Shown one piece after another: positions 7,547 to 15,932 of a DNA stretch of 29,163 nucleotides. Made by a program: the position numbers and the translations under genes. The stretch is from Chloroflexi bacterium RBG_16_51_16. Its GTDB lineage: Bacteria > Chloroflexota > Anaerolineae > Anaerolineales > Villigracilaceae. The stretch spans positions 349 to 29,511 of the forward strand of contig MGNL01000122.1 of the NCBI GenBank assembly GCA_001796785.1. Direction: 5' to 3'. The notes below the pieces were generated by a model. The model searched no databases and was not told the DNA's origin. It saw only the letters and a program-made list of their open reading frames with translations. Every line of letters begins with the position of its first letter. Position 1 is the stretch's first letter.

Positions 7547-7552
7547 ATTCTA
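7547..7552 (-). promoter_or_regulatory. -10-like element (TAGAAT) just upstream of the PIG-L gene
   Basis: On the minus strand TAGAAT lies 8 bases before the ATG at 7538. No convincing -35 is found at 17 bases. If used, it would give a transcript starting at or next to the start codon. Confidence 0.35.
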
Positions 7553-7689
7553 CCTGAAACAAAATTCAAAAACCTGAATTACATGTTCAACCCGAATCTA
7601 GTTTGGTCATGAAGTCCTTATGAATAGAAATCCCACCCCGCCCATCTCCTTTTTCTGAATCTTTACGCATAATAAAACTATATCGAATA

Positions 7690-8472
7690 TTATTCCAGCT
7701 GCAGGCCAATGTCAAAAAAGCCTGCGTAGCCTTTATTAGCAGGCATGACGTTGAGCAACAGTTGATCGTTGTAGATCCGATCCGAGCTATTCCGGGTGGG
7801 TCGCTGACCGCGGTTGGAATAGGGCGGCTGCGAAAATACCTGATCGCTCAGTGGATCCTCAAAGAATAGCTGGGAGGTGAACACTCGACTTAGATCCGGC
7901 GCATCGTAGTGAACCTTGAAATGGATGTGTACCGTACGGCCGGGATACCAACCCGGATAGATCGTAATGAAAGATGCCTGTCCCGAGGCGTTCGTTACCT
8001 GGTAGCCGCGCAGGAATTTTTGTGCGGAGGTGTCGAAACCGGGATCGGACACACCCGAGTAGACACCTTCCGCATCGCAATGCCAGATCTCGACTTTCGC
8101 ACCTTCCAACGGAATACAGCCGCTTCCAGTGACCTGTGAGACATTGAAGTTTATTGTCAGGAGTGAGCCTTCTTTAACGATGCCGGTCACCGGATCCGAG
8201 CGGATGTCCGAGCGGTTGAAATCCGCATCCAGGTAATAGGGTCCTTCGGTCATTTCAGGTCGTACGACGCAGGAGGATAGTGCTCCATTGCCGCTGCCGG
8301 GAGTGGGAGAGGGGATTGGTGATATCGGCGATTGTGTAATGCTGAATATTTCGTTGGAATCATCTGGTAGGGACTGGCACGCGGCCAGGAGCGCCGCTCC
8401 GGTTACCCCCAGATATTTGAGTACTTCCCTGCGGCTGAGGACCTGGCCCCGCTGGCGATCATCGTCGTGCAT
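7690..8472 (-). CDS. Exported intradiol ring-cleavage dioxygenase-like lipoprotein
   Basis: This 260-residue protein begins with a twin-arginine signal (SRREVLKYLG at residues 13-22) merged with a lipobox (LLAAC, Cys 32), so it is probably exported folded and lipid-anchored. A Ser/Pro linker leads to an intradiol dioxygenase domain (about 68-258). The four expected non-haem Fe(III) ligands are all there: Tyr138 in EGVYSG, Tyr176 in the YPGWYPGR segment, and His182 and His184 in HIHF. Intradiol enzymes such as protocatechuate 3,4-dioxygenase cleave catechols; the extracellular branch has no settled natural substrate. No aromatic-degradation genes are nearby. TTAGGAG lies upstream of the ATG at 8472. 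Confidence 0.9.
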   Translation of the reverse strand: MHDDDRQRGQVLSRREVLKYLGVTGAALLAACQSLPDDSNEIFSITQSPISPIPSPTPGSGNGALSSCVVRPEMTEGPYYLDADFNRSDIRSDPVTGIVKEGSLLTINFNVSQVTGSGCIPLEGAKVEIWHCDAEGVYSGVSDPGFDTSAQKFLRGYQVTNASGQASFITIYPGWYPGRTVHIHFKVHYDAPDLSRVFTSQLFFEDPLSDQVFSQPPYSNRGQRPTRNSSDRIYNDQLLLNVMPANKGYAGFFDIGLQLE

Positions 8473-8553
8473 AAGGAACTCCTAACTTCTAAAGTGATTA
8501 AACTTAAATTGGAGGATATTATCCCATGAACAAAATGGTTTTTTCCGACAACG

Positions 8554-8588
8554 CAAACCTCCGAATAGATGATGACTTCGGAGGTTTG
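8554..8588 (-). terminator. 12-bp hairpin between the GT39-like gene and the dioxygenase gene
   Basis: CAAACCTCCGAA (8554-8565) pairs perfectly with TTCGGAGGTTTG (8577-8588) around an 11-base loop. It sits 16 bases past the glycosyltransferase stop on the minus strand. No proper U-tract follows on either strand, so it may be a weak terminator, an RNA-stability element, or an attenuator in the leader of the dioxygenase gene. Confidence 0.5.
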
Positions 8589-8604
8589 AAAGACAGAAGG
8601 CTGA

Positions 8605-10134
8605 TCACCCGAAATCCTGGATCTCGTCCCAGATCTCGGGCCAGGGTTTGCGCATGCCATGACAAACCCACACTCCCGGATATGCACTCGATTCCTCGTT
8701 CTCGACGTTGTAACGGTTGGTGACCGGACCCGTCGCTAACTTACAATCATCAAAAAAGTATGCCAGTTCATCACCAGATTCGCCGAGGACGATGACCGTA
8801 CCGGGGGAGGGATCGCTTCCATAACCGCGCAGCCAGTATGAATTTATCGAGCCGATTGCCTTCGGTAAACCGTATTCGGGGCCAAACAAGTTGATTGCCC
8901 CGGCTTCACCGTAATTCCCCGCGAAGATGACTGCCTGGGATCTTTCGTCTGAAGGCAGACCGGAATACACTTCGGCAACCGTTTCAACCAATTCCTGCCA
9001 TCCAAGCTCTTCCCTAAAGATCTGGTAAGTATCGTCACCCATCTTCCAAATTGGGGAGTTAATCGGTGTTAACGGGAGGAATAGCAGCGCTGCGATTACG
9101 CCGCCTAGCAGCAAGGCGGTGTAAGTCCCTCCGAGGGCGAAACGCCGAACTGGAAGTTGCAGGGCAGCGATCCATTTTTCCCAAAGGATGGTTCCGCCTG
9201 CGAGCAACATCGGGTAAGCGCCGCCGATGTAATAGCCGCGTCCTTCCATGAAAAAGAAGAACGCGAAGACAAGGAGATACAGCCAACCGAGCAGTCGATA
9301 GCGAATACCTTCCGGGTTGAAGAAGAAATAATATAATCCTACCAAAGCAAGAGGGACAGTGAGGGGATTGACGCCAATGAGAACCTGTTCCAATAAGAAG
9401 GAGGAGGTGCGCCCGATGTGGATGTCACGCTGATGAATAAAGTTCAAATACGTCCATGAAATGAGATCATGTCGTATCTGCCAAAGCAGGTTGGGCAGGA
9501 AGATCAAAAGGGATAATGCAACGCCTGCCCAAAGCCACGGGCTTGCCAGGTGGCGGCGGGCTTTGGTTATCAATACCGAGCCGGCCAGAGCTGCCGCATA
9601 GAAGACCATCGTGTATTTGGTGAGCATACCCAAACCGATGACGATCCCCATTGCCAGCCACCAGCGCGGGTCGTCAGATTTCAGCAAGCGAATAAACAGG
9701 TATGCGATCAGGATCCACCAGAGATAATCAAAGGAAACGTACATGAGCAGACTGCCTTGGACGAGGGATATCGGGCTGATGGCTACTGCCAAGGCTCCTA
9801 CGACCTGAGCCAGCCGCGATCCGCCTAACTCTCGAACCATCAGACCGCCCAAGATCAGCACGATGCTCTGCGCCAATGCCGGGAAGACCCTAACGCTAAC
9901 CATCGACAAGCCAAATAATTCGAGCGAAATCCGACCGAGGAACGGGGTCAGCGGAGGGTAGGCGATATATCCCCAATCCAGGTAGCGGGCGTCATCGATG
10001 GTAGCGAGCTCGTCGCGGTGAAAACCATACTGGTGATTGGTAAACATGTGAAAGATGAAGAGGGCTAGAGCCAATAGGATGATAATACCTGTGCCGCTGA
10101 TTCGAACCTGGCGCGAGGAACGATTTTTGTTCAT
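8605..10134 (-). CDS. GT39-like (PMT/ArnT family) membrane glycosyltransferase
   Basis: The 509-residue protein has about 11-12 TM segments followed by a soluble C-terminal domain (about 385-509). After the first TM helix comes FHRDELATIDDARYLDWGY with the acidic pair Asp41-Glu42 in the first outer loop, then YPPLTPFLGR. This is the GT-C fold signature of the PMT_2 group. Such enzymes move a sugar from a polyprenyl-phosphate carrier to protein or glycolipid on the outer membrane face. The ATG at 10134 is preferred to one 26 codons upstream because GGAG lies 6 bases before it and the upstream extension is not protein-like. The acceptor is unknown. Confidence 0.87.
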   Translation of the reverse strand: MNKNRSSRQVRISGTGIIILLALALFIFHMFTNHQYGFHRDELATIDDARYLDWGYIAYPPLTPFLGRISLELFGLSMVSVRVFPALAQSIVLILGGLMVRELGGSRLAQVVGALAVAISPISLVQGSLLMYVSFDYLWWILIAYLFIRLLKSDDPRWWLAMGIVIGLGMLTKYTMVFYAAALAGSVLITKARRHLASPWLWAGVALSLLIFLPNLLWQIRHDLISWTYLNFIHQRDIHIGRTSSFLLEQVLIGVNPLTVPLALVGLYYFFFNPEGIRYRLLGWLYLLVFAFFFFMEGRGYYIGGAYPMLLAGGTILWEKWIAALQLPVRRFALGGTYTALLLGGVIAALLFLPLTPINSPIWKMGDDTYQIFREELGWQELVETVAEVYSGLPSDERSQAVIFAGNYGEAGAINLFGPEYGLPKAIGSINSYWLRGYGSDPSPGTVIVLGESGDELAYFFDDCKLATGPVTNRYNVENEESSAYPGVWVCHGMRKPWPEIWDEIQDFG

Positions 10135-10316
10135 AATATTCTCCGTTTTATCTGAATAAGTCGAAACCTGAACTACCCCGCCACTAAAAAATAACTTAAT
10201 TGGACTCAACAATAAATTAAATAGGCTATTCTGAAGTATAGCCAGTAATCACATAGATTACAATCATCAGGAAAAAAATCCATTTGATCGGGAAGATCCT
10301 GCTTTGAGGAGTCCGC

Positions 10317-11843
10317 ATGACCATAGCCCTTGACGGCTCATCCTTGACGATCGAACAATTGAAAGCCATTGCCCGCGATAACCAACCGGTAGAACTAACT
10401 ACCGAAGCACTGGAGCGGATCAAACTCTGCCGCCGCATGCTCGAGGAGAAGCTGGCGAAAAGGGAAATCATGTACGGGACGAATACCGGTATCGGCGAAT
10501 TTTCAGAAAAAGTGCTCAACGATGACCAGGTACAGGATTTCCAAAGGTACCTGATCTACAACCACGCAGCCGGCATCGGTGAACCGGCGCCGATCGAATA
10601 CGTGCGCGGCGCGATAGCGGGGCGCATCAATGTGCACGCGCACGGCAATTCGGGCTGCCGGCCGGAGATCACGCTGGCTTTGGTTGAGATGCTGAACAAA
10701 GGCGTGACGCCGGTCGTATGCCAGAAGGGATCGGTCGGCGCGAGCGGCGACCTGGCTCCCATGGCCCAGGCGGCATTGTTGTTGATGGGAGAGGGTGAGG
10801 CTTTTTATCAGGGTAACAGGCTGCCAGGCGCGGAAGCGCTGCGCCGGGCTGGTATTACACCGCCGGGTTTACAGGCGCGCGACGGACTGGCCACGATCAA
10901 CGGGTCGAATTTACTTACAGCTATGTCAGCGATCCAACTCCACGATATGGAACGCTGGCTGAAACAGGCGGAGATCGCAGCGGCGATGTCCATTGAGGCA
11001 CTGCTTGGAAACCTCAAACCCTACCATAAAAAACTCCATGAGCTGCGTGGATTCAAAGGTGCGATCAGTTCCGCGCAAAACATCATGAAAGTAATCGAGG
11101 GTTCGGACCTGACGACAGGCAGGATGAAAACCAAGGTGCAGGATGCTTATTCGATGCGCTCCACACCGCAAGTGATCGGCTCGGCGCGGGATGCGCTGGC
11201 TTATGCCCACTCGCAGGTGGAAATCGAATTGAACGGTGTAGGGGATAACCCGATCTACCTGCCGGATTCGAACTTGATCTTGACTGGCGCGAACTTCCAG
11301 GGCACACCGGTTTCTGTACCGATGGACATGGCTGGTGCGGCGATCACGATGGTGTGCGTCATGTCGGAAAGAAGGCTGAACCGCTTGACCAACCCAGCCC
11401 TATCGCAGGGACTGCCGGACTTCCTGGCTCACGAACCGGGATTTTATTCAGGTCTGATGCTCTCGCAGTACACGGCGGATCATCTCATCGTCGAACAGCG
11501 GATCCTCTCCACGCCAGCCTCGATCCAATCCATTCCCGCGGCTGCAGACCAGGAGGATTTCGTCTCGATGGGCTTAAACACGGCCATCAAGAACGGACAG
11601 ATCCTGGATAACGCTTACGGCGTGCTGGGAATCGAGTTTATGGCTGCCACTCAGGCGCTGGATTTCCGCCAGTTCACGCCCGGCAAAGGGACGCAGTGCG
11701 CACGGTTGGTGATCCGCAAATACGTAAAGCACCTCGAGATCGATCGACCGTTATACCCGGATCACAATGTCATGAAGGAATTGGTAAAGTCCGGGGAGAT
11801 CCTTGAAGCGGTGGAAAGGGAAATTGGGAGCCTGGAGTCCTAA
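10317..11843 (+). CDS. hutH: Histidine ammonia-lyase (aromatic amino acid lyase family)
   Basis: The 508-residue protein has the family's usual length and the Ala-Ser-Gly triad (residues 142-144 in GSVGASGDLAP) that cyclises to the MIO electrophile. Tyr53 in YGTNTGIG is the conserved catalytic tyrosine. The selectivity position reads Asn82-His83, close to the Ser-His of known histidine lyases and unlike the His-Leu or Phe-Leu of tyrosine and phenylalanine lyases. A Glu in DQEDFVSMG also matches the histidine-specific Glu. It should convert L-histidine to urocanate and ammonia. GAGGAG lies 5 bases before the ATG. No hutU, hutI or hutG homologue is in this window, so it stands alone here. Confidence 0.88.
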   Translation: MTIALDGSSLTIEQLKAIARDNQPVELTTEALERIKLCRRMLEEKLAKREIMYGTNTGIGEFSEKVLNDDQVQDFQRYLIYNHAAGIGEPAPIEYVRGAIAGRINVHAHGNSGCRPEITLALVEMLNKGVTPVVCQKGSVGASGDLAPMAQAALLLMGEGEAFYQGNRLPGAEALRRAGITPPGLQARDGLATINGSNLLTAMSAIQLHDMERWLKQAEIAAAMSIEALLGNLKPYHKKLHELRGFKGAISSAQNIMKVIEGSDLTTGRMKTKVQDAYSMRSTPQVIGSARDALAYAHSQVEIELNGVGDNPIYLPDSNLILTGANFQGTPVSVPMDMAGAAITMVCVMSERRLNRLTNPALSQGLPDFLAHEPGFYSGLMLSQYTADHLIVEQRILSTPASIQSIPAAADQEDFVSMGLNTAIKNGQILDNAYGVLGIEFMAATQALDFRQFTPGKGTQCARLVIRKYVKHLEIDRPLYPDHNVMKELVKSGEILEAVEREIGSLES

Positions 11844-12011
11844 TGTACGCTGGTTATCCACTTGGCGGATAAAAATCGATCAGGACTCAAATTCCCTCCT
11901 CAAATGTGTCGACATGTAAGATGGCACCGAACACCCCGTTGATTGCGTGCAGCGCAGGCGGGTTAATCTAAAATTTATCCAGTCAGTGCAATCCATGACT
12001 TATCAAAGCAA

Positions 12012-13613
12012 ATGAAACGCTGGCTTCAATATCTATTTGTCATCCTACTTTCCTTCTGGCTGGTAACTCTTATCATGGTGCCGAAGGATCCCTTGAAAGT
12101 TCTGCCAGGCAGGGACAGCGGTGTGTTTCTTTACGGCGGCCAGCAGGTACTGGCAGGATCCGTTCCTTATATTGACTTTTGGGACCATAAGGGACCCTTG
12201 ATCTATTATGTCAATGCCATAGGCTTGCTGATCGGCCAAGGATCGCGGTGGGGGGTATGGATGCTGGAATTCCTTTGCCTGGTTGCGATCTGTTTGGGAT
12301 TGTATTGGATGGCTGACCACGCCCAGGGCGGACTGGCAGGAATTGCGTCCATGGGCTTTGGTGCAGTTCTACTATCGAGGGGTGGACCATACCACCTGGA
12401 TACTACAAATTATGTGGAAACCTATTCCATTTTCCTTAACATCACCGGGGTAGTCCTATGGAGCACCACATTTAATCGTCAGCGAAGCACCTGGCGTTGG
12501 GCGATGATCGGGGTGATGCTCGGATTGAGCTTTTGCCTGCGGCCGAATAACATCGGCACTGCGATTGCGATTTCCGGTATGGAAATTTACCTTGGATACA
12601 AATCAGGAGCGTTAAAAAATGGCTTCCGCAACCTCCTGGGCATAATGACCGGCACATTGGTGATCCTGGCGATCCTTTTCGGAGTTCTGCTTGCACAAGG
12701 TGCATTCCAGGAATTTATCGACCAGGTGTTTGTATATAATTTTTTCTACACACAATTCGGATCAACCGGTCCAATCCAAATCCTCAGTCAAGGAATCACC
12801 GGATGGGTCTGGCTGCCGGCGATGTGCTATCTTGGATTGGCGACGATTCTCAATCGAACGATTAATGGAGAAAAAAAAGCCAGAGTTGATTTCCCCTTTT
12901 TCCTATTTTTACTTATCGGATTGCCCATCGAGATCGCTATCACATTACTAAGTCAGAGGGTCTATACACACTATTTCATCCTGTGGGTGCCGTATTTGGC
13001 TTGGTTGATCGGGTGTGCGATTCTCCTCATCCCGCAGGTAATCCAGGAGCAAATTAATCGAATTCCTTCATATATCCTGCCGGTTGCATTGGCCGCTGGA
13101 TTGATCGTTGTGAACAGCCAGACCATCCAAACCATTTCCCGTCAATTCAATCGACTAGCCTTAGATAGAAGTGAGCGCCATACCGAGGTGATCAACCCAA
13201 TCGTGGATTATGTGACGGTAAACACAGAGCCGGGCGAGAATGTGCTTGTCTGGGGAAATGATGTGTGGATCAATTATTTGGCGGATCGACAATCGCCAAC
13301 CCGGTATATTTATCAATATCCCCTATTCATGCCCGGGTACACCCATGGAAAAAAAGTTTCGGAATTTCTCGAGGACATGCGGACTGACCCACCCAACTTG
13401 ATCGTTAGTACTCAGAAAGTTGATTACCGGGATATGCTCTCGTTGGAGACACTGCTTGAACAACAGGGTGGTGTTACCAAAATCGGATTGCCCATCGAAT
13501 TTGAAGCGGTTATTGCATTCATCAAAAGGAATTACTGTGTTCATGACACCATTCGCGGGGCAACTATCTATCAACTCTTTGATGGAGCGACGACAGACTA
13601 TTCCTGTCCATAA
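12012..13613 (+). CDS. GT-C type membrane glycosyltransferase-like protein (PMT_2/GT39/GT83 relative)
   Basis: This 533-residue protein has a signal-anchor-like first helix and roughly 10-11 further TM segments up to about residue 365. A soluble C-terminal domain follows (about 375-533). The first outer loop holds PGRDSGVFLYGGQQVL with Asp35 in the usual catalytic position, then DFWDHKGPLIYYVNAIG. This is a common arrangement in bacterial GT-C enzymes that use polyprenyl-linked sugars. It is not closely similar to the other glycosyltransferase in the window. No Shine-Dalgarno sequence is visible before the ATG, and 168 bases separate it from hutH, so it may have its own promoter. Donor and acceptor unknown. 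Confidence 0.78.
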   Translation: MKRWLQYLFVILLSFWLVTLIMVPKDPLKVLPGRDSGVFLYGGQQVLAGSVPYIDFWDHKGPLIYYVNAIGLLIGQGSRWGVWMLEFLCLVAICLGLYWMADHAQGGLAGIASMGFGAVLLSRGGPYHLDTTNYVETYSIFLNITGVVLWSTTFNRQRSTWRWAMIGVMLGLSFCLRPNNIGTAIAISGMEIYLGYKSGALKNGFRNLLGIMTGTLVILAILFGVLLAQGAFQEFIDQVFVYNFFYTQFGSTGPIQILSQGITGWVWLPAMCYLGLATILNRTINGEKKARVDFPFFLFLLIGLPIEIAITLLSQRVYTHYFILWVPYLAWLIGCAILLIPQVIQEQINRIPSYILPVALAAGLIVVNSQTIQTISRQFNRLALDRSERHTEVINPIVDYVTVNTEPGENVLVWGNDVWINYLADRQSPTRYIYQYPLFMPGYTHGKKVSEFLEDMRTDPPNLIVSTQKVDYRDMLSLETLLEQQGGVTKIGLPIEFEAVIAFIKRNYCVHDTIRGATIYQLFDGATTDYSCP

Positions 13614-13715
13614 ATAGCATTTCTGCATGCCAAAGAGATGACATAAGTTCTTATGGATTTGTTCGGTATATGATAAAAAAAGCCGAGACAATTCATTTTA
13701 AAGGAGCATCACCGC

Positions 13716-14609
13716 ATGCAGAAATTGAAAATATTAATCGGCACCATGCGCCTGCCTTTTGTCATCCTGGCGCCGGCGTGTGCTTTAGTGGGTTTGGGAA
13801 CCGCAACCTGGACGATCGGACAGATCAACTGGTTTTATTTTTCACTTGCATTGATCGGGGCGATCGCCTCACATATAAGCGTAAACGTGTTCAATGAGTA
13901 TTTCGATTTTCGAACCGGCCTGGATGCGCGTACTCAGCGCACACCGTTCAGTGGCGGCAGTGGCACACTGCAAGCACACCCTGAGATCGCCCCGCAGGCA
14001 CTTGCACTTGCATGGTCGGCTTTTGGTGTTGCAGCGCTGGTGGGTATCACCTTTACCGTCGTTTGGGGTTGGGGGACTCTGCCAATCTGGATCACCGGTC
14101 TCTTCCTGCTGTACAGCTACACCATTTGGATCGTTAAATTCCCGCTCTTATGTTTGATCGTGCCAGGACTTGGATTTGGTCCGCTGATGGTGCTCAGCAC
14201 GCATTTTGCGTTGACTGGAAAATACTCAGTCCAGGCATTTGTAGCTTCACTCGTCCCTTTCTTTCTGGTCAGTAACCTGCTGCTATTGAACCAATTTCCG
14301 GATGTCGAAGCCGACCGATCCATTGGCCGATCGCATTATCCAATCGTTATGGGGCGCAGGGTGTCGGGTTTCATTTATATCGCTTTCCTGATCGCGGCAT
14401 ATCTCGTGATCAGTCTCGGTGTGTTGTTTGGCTATCTGCCACGTTTCGCCCTGCTGGCTTTGCTTACCCTGGTGCTTGCGATCCAGATCATACGCAACGT
14501 ACTGAAGAACTCGGAGGACATTCCCGCTTTGATCCCCGCCATGGGACAAAATGTGCTGATCAACCTGGCTACTCCAATTTTATTGGCGATTGGGCTGATG
14601 ATTGGCTGA
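13716..14609 (+). CDS. UbiA-family prenyltransferase, MenA-like
   Basis: This 297-residue polytopic protein of 8-9 TM segments carries both Asp-rich motifs of the UbiA superfamily. The first is NEYFDFRTGLD at residues 60-70, the second NQFPDVEADRSIGR at 192-205; both bind Mg-pyrophosphate of the prenyl donor. The first motif, followed by RTPFSGGSG, resembles MenA (1,4-dihydroxy-2-naphthoate prenyltransferase), which makes demethylmenaquinone, rather than UbiA proper or chlorophyll synthase. No other men genes lie in the window, so the substrate is an inference. AAGGAG lies 9 bases before the ATG. The gene ends at a bidirectional terminator. Confidence 0.85.
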   Translation: MQKLKILIGTMRLPFVILAPACALVGLGTATWTIGQINWFYFSLALIGAIASHISVNVFNEYFDFRTGLDARTQRTPFSGGSGTLQAHPEIAPQALALAWSAFGVAALVGITFTVVWGWGTLPIWITGLFLLYSYTIWIVKFPLLCLIVPGLGFGPLMVLSTHFALTGKYSVQAFVASLVPFFLVSNLLLLNQFPDVEADRSIGRSHYPIVMGRRVSGFIYIAFLIAAYLVISLGVLFGYLPRFALLALLTLVLAIQIIRNVLKNSEDIPALIPAMGQNVLINLATPILLAIGLMIG

Positions 14610-14684
14610 ACTTTTCCAGCACCAACCACGATTCTGCAATACCGCCGGATTGAATAGCTGCTGGTTTCTCATCCCGAGCACCAA

Positions 14685-14726
14685 AATTAAAAATAGCGGA
14701 GGTTTTTCCCTCCGCTATTTTTAATT
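14685..14726. terminator. Bidirectional intrinsic terminator between convergent genes
   Basis: An 18-bp perfect inverted repeat (14685-14702 with 14709-14726) encloses a 6-base loop. The GC core GCGGAGG/CCTCCGC is flanked by an A-tract on the left and a T-tract on the right, so both strands see a hairpin followed by uridines. It serves the UbiA-like gene (plus) and the HD-GYP gene (minus, ending at 14736). Confidence 0.93.
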
Positions 14727-14735
14727 AATGAACAA

Positions 14736-15932
14736 TCAAACTATCGAAAGGAAAACCTCAACAATGTGAGGATCATAAAGGATCCCCGCATTTTCTTTAA
14801 TATATTTTCTGCTTTCATCCTCCGACCATCTCGGACGGTAGACCCGCTCTGAGTTCAACGCATCCCAGGTATCCACAACTGCGAAGACCCGCGCCAGGAG
14901 GGGTATCTGTTCCTGTTTTAAAGCTTCAGGATACCCGCTTCCGTCCCAGCGTTCGTGGTGGCTGTGCGCGACTTCAAGGGCCGGCTTGAGGAAAGGGATT
15001 CCGGCGAGCATCTGGCTTGCATACTGGGGATGCCTGCGGATTAACCTCCTTTCATCTTCGGTCAGGACGTTATTCTTTAATAGAATATCATCGGGGATCG
15101 CCAGTTTGCCGATGTCGTGGACGATCGCGCCCCGCTGCAGATTCACGATCTGCTCTTCGCTAAGCCCCAATGCCCTGCCCAGCCGGGTGCTCAAATCCAC
15201 CAGACGCCGGCTGTGACCCACTGTTTCACGGTCGCGATACTCGAGTACCTGCGCCCAGGCTGCCAGGGTCAGGTCATAATTGTTTCTCAACTCGGCCATC
15301 GATTTATTCGCCAGGTCGAGATTTTTATCGATGTTGCCCACGATCACCCAGATGATGGTTGCCCCGACCAAAAAAAGTATACCGATAGGAATAAGGATTT
15401 CATAGGTAGTCGGACCGATGGTGGGAATTACCTCACCTTGAATCTCAAGGAAGATAATTACTCCCGCCGAAATCACGGCTGCCGCGGAAAAATAAGGGGC
15501 AGCCCGCCTGCCGAAGAATAATGTGCCGGTCATGATGAATATGGGATAGGCCAGCAAACCAGGATCGCGGATGCCATCCCCATCATAGAGGTTGATATTG
15601 ATAGCCATGAGGACGATCAGGCTGAGTGTCGCAGCCGCAACCTGATAATGATCGCGTGAGTTCAGGATCAATAGCGGCACACACAACACAGCCAACCCGA
15701 ACAACGCCAGGATCGAGGCAAGGTCTTCAAATTGAAGGTTGAATATTCCCAGCACGAGGGAGGTGGCCAATACGATCCACAGGATGAGATCCAGTGTGCG
15801 TTTGCGCTGGTCTCGCTCATAGACTTCGGTCACTTCTGGCATAACACCCTGCCTTGGTATTAATAAATTGATTGAATCCGTCACCGTTTTACGGAAACGA
15901 CTCCACCCAGTGCGTTCAAGTTCAATGTCCAT
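14736..15932 (-). CDS. HD-GYP domain protein with a membrane sensor region (c-di-GMP phosphodiesterase-like)
   Basis: The 398-residue protein has about six TM segments (residues 47-197), a short coiled linker, and an HD-GYP domain (about 225-398). Motifs present are EYRDRETVGHSRR (His240), the HD pair in VHDIGKLAIPDDIL (272-273) and the full HHERWDGSGYP at 325-335. Later DALNSERVYR closes the domain. HD-GYP enzymes hydrolyse cyclic di-GMP, here presumably in response to a membrane or external signal. The listed ATG overlaps the upstream zinc-ribbon gene by 52 bases; an ATG at 15842 would avoid the overlap and remove 30 residues. Both are plausible. The two genes probably form an operon. Confidence 0.9.
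   Translation of the reverse strand: MDIELERTGWSRFRKTVTDSINLLIPRQGVMPEVTEVYERDQRKRTLDLILWIVLATSLVLGIFNLQFEDLASILALFGLAVLCVPLLILNSRDHYQVAAATLSLIVLMAININLYDGDGIRDPGLLAYPIFIMTGTLFFGRRAAPYFSAAAVISAGVIIFLEIQGEVIPTIGPTTYEILIPIGILFLVGATIIWVIVGNIDKNLDLANKSMAELRNNYDLTLAAWAQVLEYRDRETVGHSRRLVDLSTRLGRALGLSEEQIVNLQRGAIVHDIGKLAIPDDILLKNNVLTEDERRLIRRHPQYASQMLAGIPFLKPALEVAHSHHERWDGSGYPEALKQEQIPLLARVFAVVDTWDALNSERVYRPRWSEDESRKYIKENAGILYDPHIVEVFLSIV

Noticed and set aside
10135..10212. 26-residue N-terminal extension of the GT39-like gene
   Set aside because: GGAG sits at the right distance before the ATG at 10134, and the extension is hydrophilic with no match to the family.
11854..11872. 6-bp inverted repeat TTATCC/GGATAA after hutH
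   Set aside because: The stem is short and AT-rich and no T-tract follows, so it does not stand as a terminator.
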